Below, piece after piece: positions 18,462 through 25,019 of a stretch of DNA of 64,000 nucleotides. How positions within the stretch are numbered: the stretch's first letter is position 1; each line of letters opens with the position of its first letter. A model generated the notes under the pieces. The model was not told the origin of the DNA and made no database searches. It worked only from the letters and a program-made list of their open reading frames with translations. Source of the DNA: Flammeovirga sp. SJP92 (GTDB lineage: Bacteria > Bacteroidota > Bacteroidia > Cytophagales > Flammeovirgaceae); assembly GCF_001583495.1 (NCBI RefSeq), contig NZ_LQAQ01000063.1:1-64000 (forward strand). Direction: 5' to 3'. A program made the position numbers and the translations under genes.

Positions 18462-18469
18462 TATATTTG
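18462..18469 (+). promoter_or_regulatory. Bacteroidota-type -7 box
   Basis: TATATTTG matches the TAnnTTTG -7 consensus and lies 31 bases before the start codon of the small zinc-finger gene. The matching -33 TTTG is not clear. Confidence 0.5.
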
Positions 18470-18499
18470 CAGACACTCATTTAATCATAATTATTATAT

Positions 18500-18817
18500 A
18501 TGGCCTCAACAAGAACTTGTCCAAGATGTAAAGCTAGAATTCCTGATGCAGAATTTGCTAGTCACTTAGTTAGATGTAAAGGTAGAACTGTTAGTGGTAG
18601 TGGATCTGTTGTTACGAACGAAGTGGTAGAGTCAGTAGCTAGGGAGAAGAAAAATAAAGAGATCAAGAAGAAAGCGACAGCAGCTAGAAAAAAAGCGGCT
18701 CCTAAGAAGGTAATTGGACCAGAATTACAGATGCTAATGAATAAGTTCAAGATGACTGCTGAAGATGCAGAGCTTTTCTTACAACAAAACCCGAATTACT
18801 TTAATAAGGGAGAATAA
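18500..18817 (+). CDS. small C2HC zinc-finger protein with basic linker
   Basis: 105 residues. Residues 6-25 hold a compact zinc finger, CPRCKARIP..FASHLVRC, with CxxC, then His and Cys. The middle (about 45-75) is very rich in lysine and alanine. The C-terminal 35 residues form an amphipathic helical unit (ELQMLMNKFKMTAEDAELFL) that recalls short UBA- or SAP-like helices. A -7 box lies 31 bases upstream and a terminator about 120 bases downstream, so this is a single-gene unit. The composition suggests nucleic-acid binding. I do not recognise a named family. Confidence 0.75.
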   Translation: MASTRTCPRCKARIPDAEFASHLVRCKGRTVSGSGSVVTNEVVESVAREKKNKEIKKKATAARKKAAPKKVIGPELQMLMNKFKMTAEDAELFLQQNPNYFNKGE

Positions 18818-18937
18818 GTAACCAAACATAAATAATTTGAGTAGTATTATTACAGTCTGATTACTAAGAGAAGATCTTAACAACATCTTTTGAAAAGAAA
18901 TTCAAAAAAGAGGTTTCAAACAACCGCTACGAAGTTG

Positions 18938-18974
18938 ACCCGATAGATTTTATATTTGTCGGGTTATTTTTTTC
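18938..18974 (+). terminator. terminator downstream of the zinc-finger gene
   Basis: ACCCGA (18938-18943) pairs with TCGGGT (18959-18964) around a 15-base loop, followed by TATTTTTTT. It overlaps the stop codon of the Lrp remnant on the opposite strand. Confidence 0.65.
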
Positions 18975-19235
18975 CCAGACCTTTCAAAGGAACATTCATA
19001 GACTCTTTGATTTTTCCCATTACAAATGTGCTGTGTGCACTGCCTATGTTGGCTATTTCACCTAGTTTATTCAAAAAAAATCCTGATACGCTTTCATGTC
19101 CTTGACCATTACTTTTAAAAAAGAAAGTCATAATCACCTGAAATATTGTAACACTCCGTGATCTCATCTAATGCCAAGATATCATGCACAAACTGATGAC
19201 CAATTACTTTAGAATGTTCTTTTAATGTCACATTA
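18964..19235 (-). pseudogene. Lrp/AsnC-family regulator, C-terminal stump with two frameshifts
   Basis: The minus strand encodes, in three successive frames, the C-terminal RAM/effector domain of an Lrp/AsnC regulator: LALDEITECYNISGDYDFL, then KVMVKDMKAYQD, then FFLNKLGEIANIGSAHSTFV ending in PLKGLGKK. The frame changes fall in T homopolymers, a TTTTTT near 19117 and an 8-T run near 19075. The whole DNA-binding half is missing. The stump ends where the metE remnant begins on the other strand. Homopolymer frameshifts could be sequencing errors, but loss of the N-terminus cannot. Confidence 0.82.
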
Positions 19236-19573
19236 ATGACATCATCAAAAACATTGCAGCTATGGATGCAGATGTCATCACTATTGAATGTTCAAGTTCT
19301 CAGATGAAACTGCTTGATGCCTTTTCTACTTTCAAATATCCCAATGAGATTGGGCCAAGCGTTTATGATATCCATTCACCCAATGTCCCTACAAAATACG
19401 AAATCATTGATTTCATCAATAAAGCAAAATTGCAAATTCCTGTTGAACAACTCTGGATCAATCCGGATTGTGGCCTAAAAACCAGAAACGGAAAAGAAGT
19501 TAAACCTTCACTTTCAAACATGGTCTTAGCCACTAAAAAAGCAAGAGAATTGTTTGGAGAAGCAGTCGTATAA
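19229..19573 (+). pseudogene. metE: metE remnant, C-terminal stump
   Basis: The plus strand encodes only the last 115 or so codons of cobalamin-independent methionine synthase. Diagnostic stretches are [33 protein letters not shown] and [10 protein letters not shown], the last carrying one zinc-ligand Cys of the family. The preceding HMCYSEF zinc motif is gone, and an in-frame stop lies at 19223-19225. A MetE is normally about 750-780 residues. An ATG at 19262 could start a 103-residue fragment, which would be inactive. The downstream terminator is still intact. Confidence 0.9.
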
Positions 19574-19582
19574 CTTTACAAT

Positions 19583-19617
19583 AGCACAAGTCTTTTTTGA
19601 GAGGTTTGTGCTTTTTT
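19583..19617 (+). terminator. retained terminator of the metE remnant
   Basis: AGCACAA (19583-19589) pairs with TTGTGCT (19606-19612) and is followed by six Ts. It lies 10 bases after the remnant's stop codon. Confidence 0.75.
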
Positions 19618-19760
19618 ATTTCCTCCTTTCTACAATTATTCCTGCTCAAAACTGACCTTTATGTATCAAATGTCTTATTAATTCAAAAAATAGCTCCCAA
19701 AAGGAAATATAGTACACAAATCTGATAATAAAGCATTTATTCTTCCCTACCCGCTCTCCC

Positions 19761-19768
19761 TAAATTTG
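19761..19768 (+). promoter_or_regulatory. Bacteroidota-type -7 box of the ALDH-kinase-enolase operon
   Basis: TAAATTTG matches TAnnTTTG and lies 59 bases before the aldehyde dehydrogenase start. A -33 TTTG is not obvious; TTTATTC lies at about the expected distance. Confidence 0.5.
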
Positions 19769-19826
19769 TAAAAAGATCGATATGCAATCTTTTAGTAAAT
19801 GAATTATTACATTAACCACATAACCT

Positions 19827-21299
19827 ATGAACCAATTAACAGATAAAGTAAAAGCTTTCTTAGCTCAAGATCCAATACCTGCTTTTGTTAACGGGACTTG
19901 GAAAAAAGGAGAATTTGAAGATTGTTCTGAAATAGAAAACCCTGCCAACAAAGAAGTATTGACCAAAGTGAGTCAATCTTCAAAAAATGATGTGGAAGAT
20001 GCCATTGAAGCGGCAGATAAAGCATTTCCTCAATGGAAATCAATCTCACCACAACAAAGAGCAGAGGTATTGAAACGCTTTGCTGATCTATGTGAGAGAG
20101 ACAGTGAAGAATTAGCTCAACTTGAAGCACTAGACGTAGGGAAAGCCATCAACAACGCAAGAGGTTTTGATGTTCCTTTTGGCATTGAATGTATACGCTA
20201 TTTCAGTGATCTTATTCTTGAAAAAGATTTTGAGCAGAAACTTGAACTAGAGGGCATCAACGGAAAACAAGTTAGAATACCTTTTGGTGTAGTCGGATTT
20301 ATTTTCCCTTGGAATTTCCCTCTAACACTTTGTATGTGGGGAATTGGCCCTGCACTTGCCGCCGGAAATACAGTTGTGATCAAACCGGCTGAAATTACAC
20401 CTTTAAGTACACTTTACTTAGGAAAACTCGCACAAGAAGCAGGCATTCCTGAGGGAGTTATCAATATAGTTCCAGGAAAAGGGTCGGTGGCTGGAGAAGT
20501 CATTACCACCCATCCTAAAGTTAAATGTGTTTCCTTCACAGGATCTTCTGCTGTAGGGAAACTTATTGGTCAAAACTGCGGCATACACCTTAAACCTGCT
20601 AAACTCGAACTTGGCGGGAAAGGTGGAGCTGTAGTTTTTGAAGATGCAGACATTGATCATGCGGCGGAAGGTCTTGCGGGTGCTATTACACTCAACACCG
20701 GACAAGTTTGCTGTACTGCCACACGATGGATCATTCAAGAGGATGTAGTAGATGAATTTGTAGAAAAAGTAAAAGCCAACCTTCAAAAAACAGTCATTCA
20801 GCCTGGTATGATGGAAGAATGTGAAATGGGACCTGTGGTAAGTAAAAAGCAACAGGATAGTATTATTGACTATATCCAGAAAGGAATTAAAGAAGGTGCT
20901 CAACTTATTTTAGGAGCTGATGTCGCACCTGAAAAAGAAGGGTATTACATTCCTCCTACGTTATTGATGGGCGATCAGAATAACATCTGTTTTAAAGAAG
21001 AAATCTTTGGACCAGTAGCCTACATTACCACATTTAAAACAGAAGAAGAAGCCATCCAACAGGTCAACTGTCTAGACTATGGTTTAGCCAATAGTGTGTG
21101 GACTACTTCTGCAGAAAAAGCACAGAGAGTAGCACTCGAAATGGTATCGGGCAACAGCTGGGTCAACGCACACAATGTCTTCGCTTATGGACTGCCATAT
21201 GGAGGTGTAAATGGAAGTGGAAACGGCGGTGGTGTCAATAGTATTGAAACACTATTTGACTATACAAGAGGATTGACAATTGCAGAACCAATTGCATAG
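19827..21299 (+). CDS. NAD(P)+-dependent aldehyde dehydrogenase
   Basis: 490 residues, normal length for the ALDH superfamily. Signatures: cofactor and active-site loop FIFPWNFPL, NTVVIKPAEITPLS, FTGSSAVGKLI, the general-base motif LELGGKG, and the nucleophile C295 in NTGQVCCTAT. EEIFGPVAYI is the usual C-terminal motif. The family oxidises aldehydes to acids with NAD(P)+. It is the first gene of a tight three-gene unit; the kinase starts 3 bases after its stop. The substrate is not readable. Its partners, a small-molecule kinase and an enolase paralogue, suggest a hydroxylated aldehyde whose acid is then phosphorylated. Confidence 0.92.
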   Translation: MNQLTDKVKAFLAQDPIPAFVNGTWKKGEFEDCSEIENPANKEVLTKVSQSSKNDVEDAIEAADKAFPQWKSISPQQRAEVLKRFADLCERDSEELAQLEALDVGKAINNARGFDVPFGIECIRYFSDLILEKDFEQKLELEGINGKQVRIPFGVVGFIFPWNFPLTLCMWGIGPALAAGNTVVIKPAEITPLSTLYLGKLAQEAGIPEGVINIVPGKGSVAGEVITTHPKVKCVSFTGSSAVGKLIGQNCGIHLKPAKLELGGKGGAVVFEDADIDHAAEGLAGAITLNTGQVCCTATRWIIQEDVVDEFVEKVKANLQKTVIQPGMMEECEMGPVVSKKQQDSIIDYIQKGIKEGAQLILGADVAPEKEGYYIPPTLLMGDQNNICFKEEIFGPVAYITTFKTEEEAIQQVNCLDYGLANSVWTTSAEKAQRVALEMVSGNSWVNAHNVFAYGLPYGGVNGSGNGGGVNSIETLFDYTRGLTIAEPIA

Positions 21300-21302
21300 A
21301 TT

Positions 21303-22304
21303 ATGAATCAAAAAGAATTAATTGAGTACCTGCAGACTCAAGGAATTATCAGTAGTAAAAACATTGAGATTACCCCGCTGAATGGTGGGGTATCTTGTGA
21401 AATTCTTCTTTTGGATAATGGAGAGAAAAGGATTGTAGTAAAACGAGCCTTGAAAAAACTGAAAGTAAAAGAAGATTGGTTTGCTGATATTGGTAGAAAC
21501 CACACGGAACAGAAGTACTTAAAATATGTAGGCAACTTATTGCCTGAGGCTGTTCCAAAAATTCTTTACCAAGACGAAGAACATCATTTTTTCTGTATGG
21601 AAATGATTGAAGGTGATTTTTCGAATTGGAAAAAAGAATTAATGGAAGGGAAGATCAACGCGGAATATGCTCGTGAGGCAGGGCGTATTCTTGGTCTTAT
21701 ACACAACACTTCTTTTGATAAAGTTGAGGTAGCTTCTCAATTTGATACCCTTCAGAATTTTCATGAGCTGAGAATTGATCCCTACTTGCTAAGTACAGCC
21801 AAAAAACATCCACAGCTTTTATCTTATTTCAGTGAGGAGGCGTTACGGTTGAGTAATACCAAAAAGTGCTTGGTACACGGCGACTTCAGTCCCAAAAATA
21901 TCATGGTATCACCTCACCGTATTGTTGTACTTGACTGTGAGGTAGCTTGGTATGGAGATCCCGTTTTTGATCTTGCTTTCTTGATCAACCACTTTATATT
22001 GAAAGCACTATTAATGCCTGAGCAATCACAACAGCTGATACACCTTGCAGAGGAATTCTTCCAAACTTATCAGTCAAATATCTCTTTTTCATCAAAAGAA
22101 ACGCTAGAGGAACAGACAATCCACCTGCTTTTATTATTAATGCTGGCAAGGGTAGATGGAAAATCTCCTGTGGAGTATCTACAAGAAGAACAACAGGATG
22201 TAGTACGAAATTTTGTTTACAAAACATTACCCAAAAAGGTCAAAACACTAGATGCATTTTCAGATCTCTGGGTAAATTCAATACAATTAGAAAATGAATA
22301 TTAA
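21303..22304 (+). CDS. APH-fold small-molecule kinase
   Basis: 333 residues with the aminoglycoside phosphotransferase/choline kinase fold. Visible motifs are a nucleotide-loop-like N-lobe (PLNGGVSCEILLL), an invariant-type Lys (RIVVKRAL), the catalytic loop CLVHGDFSPKNIMV (Brenner motif HGDxxxxN), and the metal-binding segment VVLDCEVAWYGDPVFDLA. It lies 3 bases behind the aldehyde dehydrogenase and overlaps the enolase-like gene by 11 bases, so expression is coupled. Family members phosphorylate hydroxyl groups of sugars, amino alcohols or antibiotics. Context favours a metabolic substrate such as a hydroxy acid rather than a drug, but that is inference. Confidence 0.88.
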   Translation: MNQKELIEYLQTQGIISSKNIEITPLNGGVSCEILLLDNGEKRIVVKRALKKLKVKEDWFADIGRNHTEQKYLKYVGNLLPEAVPKILYQDEEHHFFCMEMIEGDFSNWKKELMEGKINAEYAREAGRILGLIHNTSFDKVEVASQFDTLQNFHELRIDPYLLSTAKKHPQLLSYFSEEALRLSNTKKCLVHGDFSPKNIMVSPHRIVVLDCEVAWYGDPVFDLAFLINHFILKALLMPEQSQQLIHLAEEFFQTYQSNISFSSKETLEEQTIHLLLLLMLARVDGKSPVEYLQEEQQDVVRNFVYKTLPKKVKTLDAFSDLWVNSIQLENEY

Positions 22305-23589
22305 AAATATAGATGCCTATCAAATCTATGATTCGAGAGGGTATCCTACTTTGGAAGTAGAAGTAGAATTAGAAGATGGTACAACGGGACGTGGTCTTGT
22401 TCCTTCAGGTGCTTCTACGGGACAGTTTGAGGCGTGGGAACTAAGAGATGGTGATAAAACAAAGTTTAGAGGAAAATCTGTTTTCAACGCCATTGCTAAT
22501 GTGAAAGGAGAAATTGCAGAGGCTTTAAAAGGTGATAGTGTTTTTGATCAGAAAAGCATTGATCAAAAAATGATTGCTCTAGATGGTACACCTAATAAAT
22601 CCAGATTAGGTGCAAATGCTATTTTGGGCACTTCAATGGCTGTAGCCTATGCAGCGGCCAATGCTAAAAACCAAAAGTTATATGAATACCTCGGCAACGG
22701 CAATGGACACCTTATTCCACTGAATGAAATCCAGATTCTAGGCGGTGGAGCACATGCTGACTGGGCTACGGATATTCAAGATTTCCTAGTGATAGCTATT
22801 GGTGCTAAAACGTATGAAGAGACGTTGGAAATGACCCACAATATCTACCATGAAGCGGGGAAAGTCATGAAGGAAAAAGGAAAGTGTGTGGGAATTGCCG
22901 ACGAAGGTGGCTGGTGGCCTGATTATGTCAATAATGAAGAGCCGTTTGAAGTGTTTATGGAAGCTATCCAAAGGGCAGGTTATGAAGCAGGGAAAGATGT
23001 GGCAATATCTCTAGACATTGCAGCAAGTGACTTGTTTGATGGTGAAAACTATCACTTGAGACTGGAAAATAAAAAACTCACCCCAGATGAATTCTATGCT
23101 ATGATGAAAGACTGGTGTGAGAAGTATCCTATTGTTTCTATTGAAGATCCTTTTGCGGACACTGAATTTGACTATTGGAAAAAATTCACTCAAGAATTTG
23201 GTCATTGTGTACAAATCATTGGAGATGATTTATTCACCACAAATATTAAAAGAATTGAGGAGGGAATTGCACAGCAGTTGGCTAATTCTGTTTTGATAAA
23301 ATTGAATCAGATTGGTTCTGTTTCGGAAACTTTAGAGGCGATTGCCCTGACTCAAAAAGCAGGATGGCTTCCGGTTGTTTCGGCTAGATCTGGAGAGACA
23401 GAGGATGCCTTTATTTCCCACTTGGCAATTGCCACTAACGCTGGTCAATTGAAAGTAGGTTCATTTGCGAGAAGTGAACGTATGGTAAAATGGAATGAAA
23501 ACCTTAGAATACAGCGTCACCTTGGGGATAAGGCAACATTTATAGGAGGAAAAATTTATGATCAAATATTCTCAACAACTTCAGTATAA
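22294..23589 (+). CDS. divergent enolase paralogue
   Basis: 431 residues, enolase length and fold throughout. Kept: the loop SGAST, H154, general acid E204 (DEGG), the metal ligands in SLDIAASD, SIEDPF and GDDLF, general base K336 (LIKLNQ), R365-S366 and K387. Changed: the usual GGSHADN reads GGAHADW, QEF reads QDF (D163), DEGGFAP reads DEGGWWP, and SHRSGE reads SARSGE, so the substrate-contact His is A364. The metal site and base are thus intact while the substrate pocket is remodelled. This argues for dehydration of a related but different phospho- or hydroxy-acid. It is the last gene of the operon; a hairpin follows. Confidence 0.9.
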   Translation: MNIKNIDAYQIYDSRGYPTLEVEVELEDGTTGRGLVPSGASTGQFEAWELRDGDKTKFRGKSVFNAIANVKGEIAEALKGDSVFDQKSIDQKMIALDGTPNKSRLGANAILGTSMAVAYAAANAKNQKLYEYLGNGNGHLIPLNEIQILGGGAHADWATDIQDFLVIAIGAKTYEETLEMTHNIYHEAGKVMKEKGKCVGIADEGGWWPDYVNNEEPFEVFMEAIQRAGYEAGKDVAISLDIAASDLFDGENYHLRLENKKLTPDEFYAMMKDWCEKYPIVSIEDPFADTEFDYWKKFTQEFGHCVQIIGDDLFTTNIKRIEEGIAQQLANSVLIKLNQIGSVSETLEAIALTQKAGWLPVVSARSGETEDAFISHLAIATNAGQLKVGSFARSERMVKWNENLRIQRHLGDKATFIGGKIYDQIFSTTSV

Positions 23590-23636
23590 ATTCCAAATTA
23601 AGCTACTTTTTGTGACGGTTCAAAGGTTATAACAAT

Positions 23637-23666
23637 GGTTCGAGTGCTATTTTTACCACTCGAACC
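23637..23666 (+). terminator. hairpin after the enolase-like gene
   Basis: GGTTCGAGTG (23637-23646) pairs perfectly with CACTCGAACC (23657-23666) around a 10-base loop. The tail TCTATATTTTA is only moderately T-rich. It lies between convergent genes and may stop transcription from both sides. Confidence 0.6.
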
Positions 23667-23724
23667 TCTATATTTTATTGAAAATTTGATACCTTTTTTA
23701 AATCACAGTGCTTTTATAAAAATA

Positions 23725-24300
23725 TTATTTCTGTGATCCACTCGGCTTTATGCCTTTAACTCTTTTAGTATTTGCAACGGACTTCGTGATTTCTTTGTAC
23801 TTCCAAAGCACATTTGCTCCTTTGCCCCAGTTCAAATACCATTCATAAGGGCCGTACTCTACTTCCCTGTCATTCGAAACTTTCAGATAATAAGCGGCTG
23901 TATTATCAGTTCCTCTTTTATCTTTTATGAAGGTGAATTCATACCCTTCTTTATTCTCGAATTTCACTTTTAGAGAATCAGAAGAAGATTGAGTAATTAT
24001 TCCTGTAGCTCCTTTTACTATTTTAATTTTCTCAATTTTCTTTCCATTATCATAGACAATGTTTCCTTCAGTACTGCTGATCACTTCTGCATCTTTAGGA
24101 ATATTCCTTTGAATATGAATTTCTTCAGAGATATATACCACTAATTGTGATAAATCAACCTTATTCTCCTCTAAGTTTGCTAGACCTTCAGCTGTTACAG
24201 GTGTTTTAGAAATAAAAGCTCCTTTGACTTTATCCACTACCTGAGCATTTGAAAAGTGAGTAATACATAAAAGTACTACAATCAATGGCCAATTTTTCAT
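23725..24300 (-). CDS. secreted hypothetical protein
   Basis: 191 residues with a clear signal peptide (MKNWPLIVVLLCITHFSNAQ). The mature part is mostly predicted beta structure with repeated short charged segments (EKIKIVKGATGII, SLKVKFENKEGYEFTF) and a conserved-looking YGPYEWYLNWGKGANVLWKY near the end. No catalytic motif is recognised. It is probably periplasmic or outer-membrane associated. It ends convergent to the enolase-like gene and starts about 100 bases after the SGNH hydrolase stop. Confidence 0.7.
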   Translation of the reverse strand: MKNWPLIVVLLCITHFSNAQVVDKVKGAFISKTPVTAEGLANLEENKVDLSQLVVYISEEIHIQRNIPKDAEVISSTEGNIVYDNGKKIEKIKIVKGATGIITQSSSDSLKVKFENKEGYEFTFIKDKRGTDNTAAYYLKVSNDREVEYGPYEWYLNWGKGANVLWKYKEITKSVANTKRVKGIKPSGSQK

Positions 24301-24400
24301 GTTGAATTAAGTTGTTTTTTAGTTGTAATTCATCCGATTGAACTGATACTAAGGTACGAAACAACCTGCAAAAAAGTTTACAGGTTATTTTTTATTTCGT

Positions 24401-25012
24401 TTATATTAAGACTTTTTTCAAAACCTCTGTCCAGATAGCATATCCCTCCGGCAACATGTGAAGCATATCATCTTCAAATAAATCCGGCCTGCTTTTCCCG
24501 TTTTCATCCAACATTGGAGTGAAGATATCTACATAAGTAATGTTAGTCAGTACATGCATTGCTTCTTTGACCAGGAAATTAGATTTTTCAATCTCATGCA
24601 TGATATTATCCTTGCTTGGACTTGGCTTGATAGACATATAAAAGATTGGAAGATCCTCTCCATATTTAAAACGAAGCTGTCTGTAAATACTTTCAAAAGA
24701 GAAAAGAATATCCTCTGCTTTCTGTCCTCCTCCAAGATCATTGTCGCCCGCATAAATAAACACACTTTGTGGCGATTCGACATCTTTAAAAAGCTGATCA
24801 AAATACAAAGCACAAGCCTCTAGAGTAGAACCTCCAAAACCCATGTTTAAAATAGCAGCATTGCCTAAATCTTCTCTTACTGTTTTCCATAATCTGAAAG
24901 AAGAACTTCCATAAAAGACGATAGGTTGATTAATTGAAGGTTGTGCTTTTAAATTTTCGGCTAACTGTGGCAGCCCTTCATGTTTATAAAACTGAATCTC
25001 TTCTGTTGTCAT
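24401..25012 (-). CDS. SGNH/GDSL-type hydrolase
   Basis: 203 residues from the ATG at 25012. A longer reading from a TTG at 25030 would overlap the upstream gene and is less likely. SGNH features: block I VFYGSSSFRLW with the nucleophile Ser, block II NMGFGGST with the oxyanion Gly, block III YAGDNDLG with Asn, and the C-terminal DMLHMLPEGY with Asp and His two residues apart (D..H). It has no signal peptide, so it is probably cytosolic. It follows the CNB-acyltransferase gene by 7 bases and is surely co-transcribed. An esterase or lysophospholipase-like role would fit next to an acyltransferase; the substrate is not known. Confidence 0.85.
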   Translation of the reverse strand: MTTEEIQFYKHEGLPQLAENLKAQPSINQPIVFYGSSSFRLWKTVREDLGNAAILNMGFGGSTLEACALYFDQLFKDVESPQSVFIYAGDNDLGGGQKAEDILFSFESIYRQLRFKYGEDLPIFYMSIKPSPSKDNIMHEIEKSNFLVKEAMHVLTNITYVDIFTPMLDENGKSRPDLFEDDMLHMLPEGYAIWTEVLKKVLI

Positions 25013-25019
25013 TGTTAAT

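Noticed and set aside
20418-20903. 161-codon minus-strand reading frame inside the aldehyde dehydrogenase gene
   Set aside because: It is antisense to the conserved active-site region. The composition is Phe/Ser/Cys-rich with no motif, as expected of a shadow frame.
21303-22304. Aminoglycoside resistance gene
   Set aside because: The fold fits, but it is locked between metabolic genes with overlaps, has no mobile element nearby, and shows no specific resistance signature.
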